A stretch of 64,000 nucleotides of DNA from Nocardia aurea (GTDB lineage: Bacteria; Actinomycetota; Actinomycetes; Mycobacteriales; Mycobacteriaceae). The stretch lies in contig NZ_QCYJ01000102.1 of the NCBI RefSeq assembly GCF_003123685.1, positions 56,546 to 120,545 of the forward strand, written 5' to 3'. The notes beneath the pieces are model-generated. The model was given only the letters and a program-made list of their open reading frames with translations. It ran no database searches and was not told the origin of the DNA. The translations under genes and the position numbers were made by a program. This document shows, piece by piece, positions 33,850 through 42,029 of this stretch (its first letter is position 1; each line of letters begins with the position of its first letter).

Positions 33850-34899
33850 GTGGAACGTACCCGCTTCGAGTCGATCGGCTCGTATACCCCGGCCACCATC
33901 CGATCCAACGACGAACTGCTCCACAGCTTCTCGACTCCACGCGAGTTCGATCTCGCCCGGATCACCGGAATACGCAACCGCAGGGTCTACGATCCGCACC
34001 CCGACACCTACGAATCCTCCTTCACCCTGGCCCGGGCCGCGATCGACGATTGCCTGAGCCGCTCCGACTACGCGCCTTCCGACCTCGACATCGTCATCTC
34101 GGTGTCGATCACCCGCACCGACAACGACCGGCGACTGAGCTTCGCCCCCGCCTTCGCGCACCGACTCGCGAATTCGATAGGCGCAACGCGTGCAAGGCAT
34201 TTCGACATCTCCAACGCCTGCGCGGGCATGGTCACCGGAGTCATGGTCCTGGACCGGATGATCAGAGCGGGCGTCGTCCGCACCGGACTCGTCGTCAGCG
34301 GGGAACAGATCACACCGATCGCGGAGACCGCGGCGCGGGAGATCCGCGAACCCTACGATCCCCAGTTCGCCTCACTGACCGTCGGCGACGCCGCCGCCGC
34401 GGTCGTCGTGGACGCGCGCGGTGACGACGACGACGAAATCCACTACGTCGGATTGATGACCGACGCCGCCGATGCCGAACGCTGCCTCGGCATGCCCAGT
34501 GACCGGACCGGCGGACTGGCGATGTACACCGACAACCGCGCCATGCAGAACGATCGCCGCTACAGCCGCGCGATCGCGCAGTTGGACCACTTCTTCCACA
34601 GCACCGGGAGATCTTGGGGTACAGAGTCTTTCGACTTCCTCATCTACCACCAGTTCAGCGGTCCGGCGCTGCGGCAGATCGTCGACCGCTACGAAGCATA
34701 TTTCGGCGCGCCCGCCCCGCAGGTGCTCAACGTGCTGGAGGATTTCGGCAATACCGCGTCCACCTCCCATTTCCTGGTCCTGCACGAGTATCTGCGCCGG
34801 GGGCGGGTCTCGAAGGGCTCGAAGATCCTCATGATCCCCTCGGCCTCGGGAATGGTCTACGGCTACCTCGCCACCACCGTCTCCCGGTTGGAGAACTGA
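33850..34899 (+). CDS. OleA-like thiolase, Cys-bearing subunit lacking the OleA glutamate
   Basis: 349 residues from GTG 33850 (GAGGAG six bases upstream). Closest relative in the window is the NltA-like protein. Cys124 ('DISNACAGMV'), His266 ('LIYHQFSG') and Asn300 ('DFGNTASTSHF') form the KAS III triad. However the segment that carries the OleA glutamate reads 'LSFAPAFAHRL', with Ala99 in its place. The partner encoded next has the glutamate but no Cys, so the two probably share one composite active site. It likely makes a head-to-head acyl condensation product; the choice of acyl groups is unknown. Confidence 0.82.
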   Translation: MERTRFESIGSYTPATIRSNDELLHSFSTPREFDLARITGIRNRRVYDPHPDTYESSFTLARAAIDDCLSRSDYAPSDLDIVISVSITRTDNDRRLSFAPAFAHRLANSIGATRARHFDISNACAGMVTGVMVLDRMIRAGVVRTGLVVSGEQITPIAETAAREIREPYDPQFASLTVGDAAAAVVVDARGDDDDEIHYVGLMTDAADAERCLGMPSDRTGGLAMYTDNRAMQNDRRYSRAIAQLDHFFHSTGRSWGTESFDFLIYHQFSGPALRQIVDRYEAYFGAPAPQVLNVLEDFGNTASTSHFLVLHEYLRRGRVSKGSKILMIPSASGMVYGYLATTVSRLEN

Positions 34900-34900
34900 T

Positions 34901-35815
34901 ATGGGGATCACGATCGTCGCGGCGGCGAGCACGCACGCCGACACCGACTCGGCGAGCTATGTCGACCTGGCCGCGCGGGCGATCCTGCGCTGCCTGCGGG
35001 AGGCGGGGACAGATGTCGCGCGGATCGGCATGCTGGTCAACAGCGGGGTCTACCGGGAGGACAACCTGCTCGAGCCCGCCGTCGCGGCGTTGATCCAGAA
35101 GCGTTGCGGTATCGGCATTTCCGTGCCTGCCGAGGCCACGACCACGCTCTCCTTCGATCTGATGGACGGCGCGGGCGGTCCGCTGGAGGCGATCGGCGTC
35201 GCCGCGTCGTTCATGGCGCACGGCGATATCGAATACGCGGTACTCGTCGCCGGTGACGTCCATCCCTCGACCGGTCGCGACGTACCCGGATTCACGTATC
35301 GCCCCAGCGCCGCGGCGATCCTGCTGGCTCGCGACGGCGACGCGACCGGATTCGGACACCTCCACACCGCGAGCGTCACCGCCGGTATCGAGCCCTTCGG
35401 GTATCTGCCGCTGGCAGAAGCGGGCGCACGAGGCAGGCAGACGATCGTGGTGCGTGAGGGCGACGCGGATATCCTCGGCAGGAGCGTACGAGCCGTGCGT
35501 TCCTGCCTCGACGCCGAAGGTCTCACCGCCGCCGACTTCCGCGACGGCGACGCCGTACTGCTCGCCCCGGAACCGATTCCCGGCTTCGGCGCGCGTCTTC
35601 GTGCGGAACTCGAACTGCCGTCCCCGGAGGGCTCCTCCGCCACCGCGCCGGGACTCTATTCCGCGGCGCCGTTCGCCGCCCTCGCGGGACCGGAGTCCCC
35701 GATCGGCGACGGAAAAGCAGGCACAGCGGTGCTTCTCGCCGCCGACGGCGCGTCCTCACGATGCCTCGTCTACCGTCACCGTGCCGCTGCGGCACACCGG
35801 CTCGAAAGGATCTGA
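34901..35815 (+). CDS. OleA-like thiolase partner, Glu-bearing subunit lacking the active-site Cys
   Basis: 304 residues, starting one base after the previous stop, with GGAG upstream. It aligns with the NltB-like protein ('IGMLVNSGVYREDNLLEPAV' against 'IDVLVNVGVYRDGNVVEPAN'). Glu58 of 'LLEPAVAALIQ' matches the OleA glutamate. The nucleophile loop is 'FDLMDGAGGPLEA', with Ala91-Gly92 and no cysteine, and no His/Asn triad motifs are found. It should be catalytically dead alone and work only with the upstream protein. It is two bases upstream of the asparagine-synthetase-like gene. Confidence 0.8.
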   Translation: MGITIVAAASTHADTDSASYVDLAARAILRCLREAGTDVARIGMLVNSGVYREDNLLEPAVAALIQKRCGIGISVPAEATTTLSFDLMDGAGGPLEAIGVAASFMAHGDIEYAVLVAGDVHPSTGRDVPGFTYRPSAAAILLARDGDATGFGHLHTASVTAGIEPFGYLPLAEAGARGRQTIVVREGDADILGRSVRAVRSCLDAEGLTAADFRDGDAVLLAPEPIPGFGARLRAELELPSPEGSSATAPGLYSAAPFAALAGPESPIGDGKAGTAVLLAADGASSRCLVYRHRAAAAHRLERI

Positions 35816-35817
35816 GC

Positions 35818-37728
35818 ATGTGCGGCATATCCGGCATCATCGATTTCGCCGGGGCGGTCGATCCGGCTCCGATCTCGGCGATGAACCATATCCAGCGCCA
35901 CCGCGGACCCGACTCCGCCGCGGTGTGGCATCGCCGCAACGCGGCGTTCGGGTTCCAGCGCCTGGCAGTGGTCGATCTCTCGCACGGCGACCAGCCCGTC
36001 AGCAACGAGGACGACACCGTGCACGTGGTGTGCAACGGCGAGATCTACAACCATCGCGCCCTGCGACGTGACCTCGCCGCGCGCGGACACCGCTTCCGCA
36101 GCCGATGCGACGTCGAGGTCATCCCCTACCTCTACGAGGAGTACGGCTCCGGATTCGTCGACCACCTCGACGGCGACTTCGCCATCGCGCTCTGGGATTC
36201 CGCGCGATCCCGACTCCTGCTCACCCGCGACCGCGTCGGAGTGAAACCGCTCTTCTACCACCGTGACCGCGAGCGGATCATCTTCGCCTCGGAGATCAAG
36301 GGAATCTTCGCCTCGGGGTTGTGCGAGATCGACATGGACCCGCAGGGGCTGAGCGACTGCCTGTTCTACGGCCACACCATCGCACCGCGCACCTTCTGGC
36401 GCGGCATCACCGACCTCCCACCCGCCACCGTCCTCACCGTCGACCCGACGGGCACCACCGAGCGCCGGTATTTCACCCCCTTCCAACGTGCCGATCCCGA
36501 CCTGCCGCTGCTGCGGGGTCGTGCCGCCGTGGAACGGTTCACCGAGGTCTTCACCGAAGCGGTGCGCAAACGACTGCCCGACGAAGTGCGCGCCGGGGTC
36601 GCCCTCAGCGGCGGTCTGGACAGTTCCACCATCGCCGCGGTCGCCGCGCGGCGCTGCGGCACTCCGCTCGACACCGCCAGCGTGCGCCTGCGTGACGAGG
36701 CGCTCGACGAGACGCCGCTCTCGCGTCTGGTGGCCGAATCCCTCGGTCTGCCCAATACCGAGATCGACATGACCGGCGCCCGCGCGGTCGAACTCCTGCC
36801 GACCAGCCTGTGGCATTTCGAATCGCCGTTCTGGTACGGCGCCGTCGCCACCCCGTTCCTCGACCTCACCGCGGATATGCGCGCCAGGGGACTCACCGTC
36901 GGGCTCAGCGGCGACGGATCCGACGAACTTCTCGCCGGCTACGACTTCTATCGCTTGATGAAACTCAGCGGCACGGTCGAGAAACTCCGTCTGGCCGCCG
37001 TGCGCAACGCCGTCTGGAAGGGCGCCACCGCGTGGTCCGGCGCACCCGCGGGCATCGACACCCTGATGGCCTCGGTCGCCGACCGGCGCGGTGAATTGAG
37101 CGCACGCTACGGCGAAGTGCCGCCGTGGATCTACCTGTGGAGCGCCCTGGACGACACCACGACACCGATCCGCTCCGGCGACCTGCCCGCGCCGTCTCCG
37201 CTACCGACACCACCACGACACGACACCCTGCGCCGCCAGCTGCATTTCGAGTTCTACACCCGGCTGCCGCACTGGGTGCTGCCGATCTCCGACCGGCTCG
37301 GTATGGCCAACAGCATCGAGGTGCGCGTGCCCTACCTCGACCGTGACGTCATCGACGTCTGCACCGAACTGTCCCCCGACATGCTCGTGCACCACGGGAC
37401 CGAGAAGTACGTGCTCAAGAAGTCCGCCGCCGACATACTGCCCCGAGCCATCGTGCGCCGCCGTAAGAAACCGTTCATGACGCCGGTCGCCCCCTGGTAT
37501 CTGAGCGGGCCCGGCGCCGACCTCGCCTACGACCACCTCTCCGCCGACGCGGTACGCGGCCACGGCATCTTCGATCCGGTAGCCACCGAACGCATGTGGC
37601 GCACCGCGACCACCGAATCGGGCACCCTGGCCGCGACAGCCGCCGAATGGTCGTGCATGGCAGTACTTTCCACGCATATGGTGCTCGATCGGTTCGGCGC
37701 CGTGAAGACGGCGGGAGCGCACGCGTGA
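35818..37728 (+). CDS. class B asparagine synthetase-like amidotransferase
   Basis: 636 residues from ATG 35818, two bases after the previous stop. The N-terminal Ntn glutaminase begins Met-Cys2-Gly with 'QRHRGPDSAAVWH' and 'VCNGEIYNHRALR'. The C-terminal synthetase domain has the PP-loop 'ALSGGLDSST' (263-271) and 'GLSGDGSDELLAGYD'. Both halves look active. It would adenylate a carboxylate and pass ammonia from glutamine to it, giving an amide. A housekeeping role is unlikely inside a thiolase/P450 operon; amidation of the beta-keto or beta-hydroxy acid is more plausible, comparable to AsnB-like enzymes in other natural-product clusters. Confidence 0.9.
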   Translation: MCGISGIIDFAGAVDPAPISAMNHIQRHRGPDSAAVWHRRNAAFGFQRLAVVDLSHGDQPVSNEDDTVHVVCNGEIYNHRALRRDLAARGHRFRSRCDVEVIPYLYEEYGSGFVDHLDGDFAIALWDSARSRLLLTRDRVGVKPLFYHRDRERIIFASEIKGIFASGLCEIDMDPQGLSDCLFYGHTIAPRTFWRGITDLPPATVLTVDPTGTTERRYFTPFQRADPDLPLLRGRAAVERFTEVFTEAVRKRLPDEVRAGVALSGGLDSSTIAAVAARRCGTPLDTASVRLRDEALDETPLSRLVAESLGLPNTEIDMTGARAVELLPTSLWHFESPFWYGAVATPFLDLTADMRARGLTVGLSGDGSDELLAGYDFYRLMKLSGTVEKLRLAAVRNAVWKGATAWSGAPAGIDTLMASVADRRGELSARYGEVPPWIYLWSALDDTTTPIRSGDLPAPSPLPTPPRHDTLRRQLHFEFYTRLPHWVLPISDRLGMANSIEVRVPYLDRDVIDVCTELSPDMLVHHGTEKYVLKKSAADILPRAIVRRRKKPFMTPVAPWYLSGPGADLAYDHLSADAVRGHGIFDPVATERMWRTATTESGTLAATAAEWSCMAVLSTHMVLDRFGAVKTAGAHA

Positions 37729-38954
37729 TCACCGCCGCCGCGCGCCACGAATTCGCTCTGCACGGTGCGGCGCAGCCCGCCCTCCCCCTGGTTCTGAACG
37801 CGGGCGCGTTGGTGCGGCCGATGCGCAAGGTGCCGATGCTCGGGTGGTTGGTCGCCGATCCCGAGCTGGCTCGCGAAATCCACAGCGACGGCAACCATTT
37901 CAGCCTTGTCGGCGAGGGCGCGTCCGGCCATTGGTGGGCGCAGATGCTGGGCGATTTCGTCTACCACCGTTTCGAAGGCCCCGGACACACCGAATTCCGG
38001 GCAGCGCTGGCGGATATGTTCACCCCCGCCCGGTCGCGTGCCCTGGTCGACCGGGCCGTCGGTCCCATGCTCGAGGCCCTGACCGCCGACCTGCACGCCG
38101 GACGCAGCGTGGATATCGGCCCGTTCGCCCGGGAATACACCGGCCGCATCATGGCCGACATCGCGGGCATCCCGATTTCGGCCGACGACGGCACCGCGCA
38201 ATGCCTGGCACTGTTCGACACCGTCGAGCGGATGGCCGACCAGGCCAAGGGCATCTGGGCGACCACTACCGTCGGCGCGCGCGTCGAGGCGCGGGGCCGC
38301 GACGCCGGGCGTCGACTCTCCGCCGCGGTGCCCGAGGTCTACGCGACGGCAGCGCCCGACACGGTGATCGGGCGGTGCCGCGAATTCGGTTTGGGTATCG
38401 AGGAAACCCGCGGCATCACCACCCTCATGCTCGTCGCCGGGACCGCGACCTTGGCGAGCACGCTCGGACGAATGGTCGCCCTGCTGCACGACACCGGCGC
38501 CGTGCGCGAACTCGTCGCCGACCGTTCGCTGATCCCCGCCGCGGTCCGGGAAGCACTGCGTGTCACCAGTTCGATGCCGATCGTCGGACGCGGCGTCACC
38601 GCCGACGTCACCCTGGGCGGGCACGACCTCCACGCCGGGGACAAGGTCAAGATCATGACGCTGACCATCAACAACGAACTCGGTGGTTACGACCTGCATC
38701 TCGGGAAGGTCCCGCACCTTCGGCAACTGTGGTTCGGCGGCGGCAGGCACCTGTGCCTGGGCGCCGCGCTGACCCACGTCCAGCTCACCCGCGTCCTGGA
38801 AGCCCTTCTCGCGGTGCAGGAACCGTGGATCGTGTCCGATCGCCGATATCGGCGCAATGTCTTCGTGCCGATGTACGAACGACTCACCATTCGTCGGGAA
38901 CGCGCCGTGCGCACCCGCAATGCCTTGATCGGTGTTCTCGCACCACGCGGGTGA
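37725..38954 (+). CDS. cytochrome P450, divergent, atypical I-helix
   Basis: 409 residues from GTG 37725, overlapping the amidotransferase stop by 4 bp. Haem loop 'WFGGGRHLCLGAAL' supplies Cys344 and 'VREALRVTS' is the K-helix ExxR. The I-helix is 'LMLVAGTATLASTLGRM': a Thr is kept but the acidic residue before it is Ala. The N-terminal part is short for a P450. The protein may be a functional but unusual oxidase, or one with a non-monooxygenase role. As last gene of the operon it presumably acts late. Confidence 0.85.
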   Translation: MITAAARHEFALHGAAQPALPLVLNAGALVRPMRKVPMLGWLVADPELAREIHSDGNHFSLVGEGASGHWWAQMLGDFVYHRFEGPGHTEFRAALADMFTPARSRALVDRAVGPMLEALTADLHAGRSVDIGPFAREYTGRIMADIAGIPISADDGTAQCLALFDTVERMADQAKGIWATTTVGARVEARGRDAGRRLSAAVPEVYATAAPDTVIGRCREFGLGIEETRGITTLMLVAGTATLASTLGRMVALLHDTGAVRELVADRSLIPAAVREALRVTSSMPIVGRGVTADVTLGGHDLHAGDKVKIMTLTINNELGGYDLHLGKVPHLRQLWFGGGRHLCLGAALTHVQLTRVLEALLAVQEPWIVSDRRYRRNVFVPMYERLTIRRERAVRTRNALIGVLAPRG

Positions 38955-39286
38955 TCACCGTCCACCGCCATCCGCCACGCCGTCGACAAGTTCTGTCGCT
39001 GAACATCACTCGGCAATTCGGGTCGGAGTCGTGTGTCACCGTTCGACGTGATGTGTGTGAACGCAGATCACACGGCCCCGAACGTTGTGCTCGGTCCCCA
39101 TCGGAGACGGGAGGGTGTTGACGCGCCGGGCCGGGCTGTCGCACACTACCCAGCGCACCGGAGCTATTACTCCGGTTGGTGATCGTGAAATCGGTCTTCG
39201 TCGCGGTGCGCCGATGGATCGTGTGGTCACGGGTAGTGCCGATTACAGGATCAGAAAGGGCCCTCATCGGCGAGGGCAGCAGAGAT
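38955..39286 (+). other. intergenic region before LVIVD-repeat gene
   Basis: No gene seen. A TTGACG (39118-39123) followed 18 bp later by CACACT (39142-39147) is a possible promoter. The inverted repeat ACCGGAG-N6-CTCCGGT (39157-39163 / 39170-39176) lies just downstream of it, about 110 bp before the next start codon, and could be an operator or attenuator hairpin. Confidence 0.4.
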
Positions 39287-40855
39287 ATGACATCGAAGTC
39301 ATCGCGTCGCGCACTGGGCGCCGGACTCGCGGTCTCGGCGTCGATGATGCTCGCCGTGGCCGTCCCCTCGTCGGCCGGGCCGCCCGTCGGCGGCGGGGTC
39401 GTGGATCACGTCGGCCGCATCGCCGACACCGCGGCCGGTAAGGCCGAATGCGGCCCCGGGTCGTCACCGGAGACCGGGTTGCAAGGCGATATCCCTGCCG
39501 CGGACCGTGATTCGCGCCGCAGCGCGCTCGGCTACAACTGCAACCTGACCAAGGTCGGCGGCTACTCCGGCCGCGGCGGCGGGATCACCTCGGCCGGCTT
39601 CGACCACTGCGTCTACGTCGGCTCGCTGTTCCCCGGCAATATCGCCGGACCCGCCCAAGGCGTCCAGGTCCTCGACGTCACCGATCCGGCGAATCCGATC
39701 CTGTCGGACACCTTGACCGAACCGGCGATGCTGGCCGGTACGTGGGAGACGTTGAAGGTCAACAACCCTCGCAAACTGCTCGTCGGTGCGGGCGTGCCGC
39801 TACTGACCGGCGCGGGCCTGCTCTCGGTCTACGACCTCAGCGACTGCGCGCATCCGCGGCTGCTCAATCCCGGACCGGGAACCGATCCGCTGCAACTGCT
39901 TCCGATCACGGCCCACGAGGGCGGGTTCTCCCCCGACGGCTTCACCTACTGGACTTCCGGTGTCGCACCCGGTCTGGTCAACGCGGTCGACCTGACCGAC
40001 CCTTCGCATCCGCGGGTGGTCTGGCAGGGCATGCCGGGTCTGGCGATGCACGGCATGGGAATCAGCGACGACGGCAACCGCGTATATCTGTCCGACAACA
40101 TGGGCGGCCTGGTCGTACTCGACTCGAGCGCGGTGCAGCGGCGCGACCCGAACCCGCAGGTCCCGGTGCTGGCGCGGATGACATGGAACGACGGCTGGGC
40201 GACCCAGCACAGCATCCCGATCACCTACGACGGACACCACTACCTGTTCACCGTCGACGAGGCCGGATCCGGTGGTGTGAAACTCATCGACGTCGAGGAC
40301 GACACCCGCCCGCGCATCGTCAACACCGTCAAACTCGAGATCAACCTGCCGGAGAACCAGGACAGCGCGATCGCCTCGAGTATGGGCGGCGGCGTGTTCG
40401 GCTACGACGCCCATTACTGCAGCACCGACCGACCGCACAACCCGACCGCACTGGCCTGCGGATGGGTCACCTCCGGAATCCGGGTCTTCGACATCCGCGA
40501 CCCGTTCGACGTCCGCGAGATCGCCTACTACAACCCGCCCGCGCAGACCGGACGCAACCTCGAACTGTGGAATTCCCCGCACGCCTGGGCTTCGATCGCC
40601 GGAATTCCGTTGCTGGCAGGTCCAGCGGTGATCACCGCCTTGACCGAGGGGAAATTCGACCCGGCACAAGCGTTGAGCGCACGCACGGGCATGGTCGTCG
40701 GCGGTGACCTGTCCGGTGATTGGTGCTTCTCCGGTCCGCTGTGGCGGGGCAACCAGTTGTGGACCAGCTGCGCGGACAACGCCTTCCTCGCCTTGGATCT
40801 CGATCCCGCCGTCTACACCCCGCCGGCGGATCAACGCTCCACCCAGGGCTCATGA
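39287..40855 (+). CDS. secreted LVIVD-repeat beta-propeller-like protein
   Basis: 522 residues from ATG 39287. A signal peptide starts 'SSRRALGAGLAVSASMML' and ends near 'VPSSAGPP'; the twin arginine could make it Tat-dependent, but the rest of the Tat motif is weak. The mature protein contains repeats of the type 'GVQVLDVTDPANPILSDTL', 'VNAVDLTDPSHPRVV', 'GVKLIDVEDDTRPRIVNTV' and 'GIRVFDIRDPFDVREIAYYN', the LVIVD pattern of a beta-propeller. It should be an extracytoplasmic scaffold or binding protein. Its stop overlaps the DUF305 gene start, so the two are coupled, a pairing that recurs in actinobacteria. Confidence 0.82.
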   Translation: MTSKSSRRALGAGLAVSASMMLAVAVPSSAGPPVGGGVVDHVGRIADTAAGKAECGPGSSPETGLQGDIPAADRDSRRSALGYNCNLTKVGGYSGRGGGITSAGFDHCVYVGSLFPGNIAGPAQGVQVLDVTDPANPILSDTLTEPAMLAGTWETLKVNNPRKLLVGAGVPLLTGAGLLSVYDLSDCAHPRLLNPGPGTDPLQLLPITAHEGGFSPDGFTYWTSGVAPGLVNAVDLTDPSHPRVVWQGMPGLAMHGMGISDDGNRVYLSDNMGGLVVLDSSAVQRRDPNPQVPVLARMTWNDGWATQHSIPITYDGHHYLFTVDEAGSGGVKLIDVEDDTRPRIVNTVKLEINLPENQDSAIASSMGGGVFGYDAHYCSTDRPHNPTALACGWVTSGIRVFDIRDPFDVREIAYYNPPAQTGRNLELWNSPHAWASIAGIPLLAGPAVITALTEGKFDPAQALSARTGMVVGGDLSGDWCFSGPLWRGNQLWTSCADNAFLALDLDPAVYTPPADQRSTQGS

Positions 40856-41490
40856 CCGCACGTTCGGTGTTCGGCACGGCCGCCGCGGTGTGCGCGGCGG
40901 CCCTGCTGCTGGTCCTCGGCGCCGCCGCCCGACCGCTGCTGGTAGCCGACACTCCGGCAGCGCCGGTATTCACCGACGCCGAGATCGGCTTCCTCCAGGA
41001 CATGACCGCCCACCATCAGCAGGCCGTGCTGATGGTGGCCAGGTTGTCCGCTGACGCCGACCCCTCGGTGCGCTCACTGGCCGCTCAGATCGGGGATACC
41101 CAGCGGATCGAGATCGGCACCATGATGGGCTGGCTCACCGTGGCCGAAGCCCTACCGACCAATCCCCGTCCCATGGCATGGATGTCGCAGACCCCCGCGC
41201 ACGAGCACCACGGCACACCGACACAGGCCGACACCGCGGTGATGCCCGGCATGGCGACCATTACCGAACTCGACGAACTGGCTCTCGCCCACGGCGAACG
41301 CGCCGACCAGCTGTTCCTCACTCTGATGCGCCGCCACCACGGCGGCGGAGCCACGATGGCCAAGGCCGCCGCCGAACAATTCCCCGACGGCCCGATCACC
41401 CGATTCGCGCGCTCGATATTCACCGACCAGACCCGCGAAGCCGCGACGATGTCCCTGCTACTCGACCGCGCCGCGAGTTCCCCACCCTGA
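40852..41490 (+). CDS. secreted DUF305 protein
   Basis: 212 residues from an ATG overlapping the upstream stop (ATGA). One N-terminal signal/anchor helix ('AAAVCAAALLLVLGAAARPLL') is followed by a DUF305 four-helix ferritin-like domain. Its hallmark is 'FLQDMTAHHQQAVLMVARLS' and the second half-repeat 'QLFLTLMRRHHGGGATMAKA', both rich in Met and His. Such proteins are usually considered metal-binding, possibly copper, in the cell envelope. Paired with the LVIVD protein. Confidence 0.88.
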   Translation: MTARSVFGTAAAVCAAALLLVLGAAARPLLVADTPAAPVFTDAEIGFLQDMTAHHQQAVLMVARLSADADPSVRSLAAQIGDTQRIEIGTMMGWLTVAEALPTNPRPMAWMSQTPAHEHHGTPTQADTAVMPGMATITELDELALAHGERADQLFLTLMRRHHGGGATMAKAAAEQFPDGPITRFARSIFTDQTREAATMSLLLDRAASSPP

Positions 41491-41559
41491 CAGACATCTC
41501 GATCCCGGCAGCCGCAGTCGGCACCGCGGCGGTGATCGGTTTCGGACCACAGGGCCCTG

Positions 41560-41979
41560 TCACGGATGCATTCGCGCGCCTTTGAGCGTCTTGTCCACGA
41601 CGTTGCGCGGTCCGTACACGGCGATGCCGACGAGGTCCATGGCGTCGGTGCCGACCGCCCGCACCGCGGCCCGGTTGTCGTGGTCGTTTCCGGTGGTGAA
41701 CAGATCGGAGGTGAACACCGCCGTCGGCAGTCCCCGCGTCAGGGCCTTGCTGTGCGCGCTGCGCAGCACTTCCTTACCACCCTCGAAGACGAGTACCGGT
41801 TGCCGGAACATCGGAAGGTAGACCGTCGCGTCCGCGTCCTCGTACGGCGCTCCGATCACCTCCGGTTGTGCCGTGCCCAGGCCACTGACCAGGAACGCTG
41901 TCACATTCAGCCGCTGCCAGGTCTGTAGGTCCGCGCGCAGCAGTACCGCGAGCTTGGTATCGAATCGCAGGTTTTCCAT
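41560..41979 (-). CDS. DUF2000 family protein
   Basis: 139 residues. The sequence starts 'FDTKLAVLLRADLQTWQRLN' and contains 'FLVSGLGTAQPEVIGAPYED' and 'VFTSDLFTTGNDHDNRAAV', which match the DUF2000 family (a peptidyl-tRNA-hydrolase-II-like fold). Function is not established. It is divergent from an AraC regulator of the cupin type with 50 bp between starts, a frequent DUF2000 context, so it is probably that regulator's target. Confidence 0.82.
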   Translation of the reverse strand: MENLRFDTKLAVLLRADLQTWQRLNVTAFLVSGLGTAQPEVIGAPYEDADATVYLPMFRQPVLVFEGGKEVLRSAHSKALTRGLPTAVFTSDLFTTGNDHDNRAAVRAVGTDAMDLVGIAVYGPRNVVDKTLKGARMHP

Positions 41980-42029
41980 GCCGTCGACTCTGCCGCCCCC
42001 ATGGCTGCCGAGGCTTGTACGATCCTGGC

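Noticed and set aside
41549..41560. 12-bp palindrome ACAGGGCCCTGT between DUF305 and DUF2000 genes
   Set aside because: No loop, so not a terminator, and it touches the DUF2000 stop codon; probably chance in GC-rich DNA.
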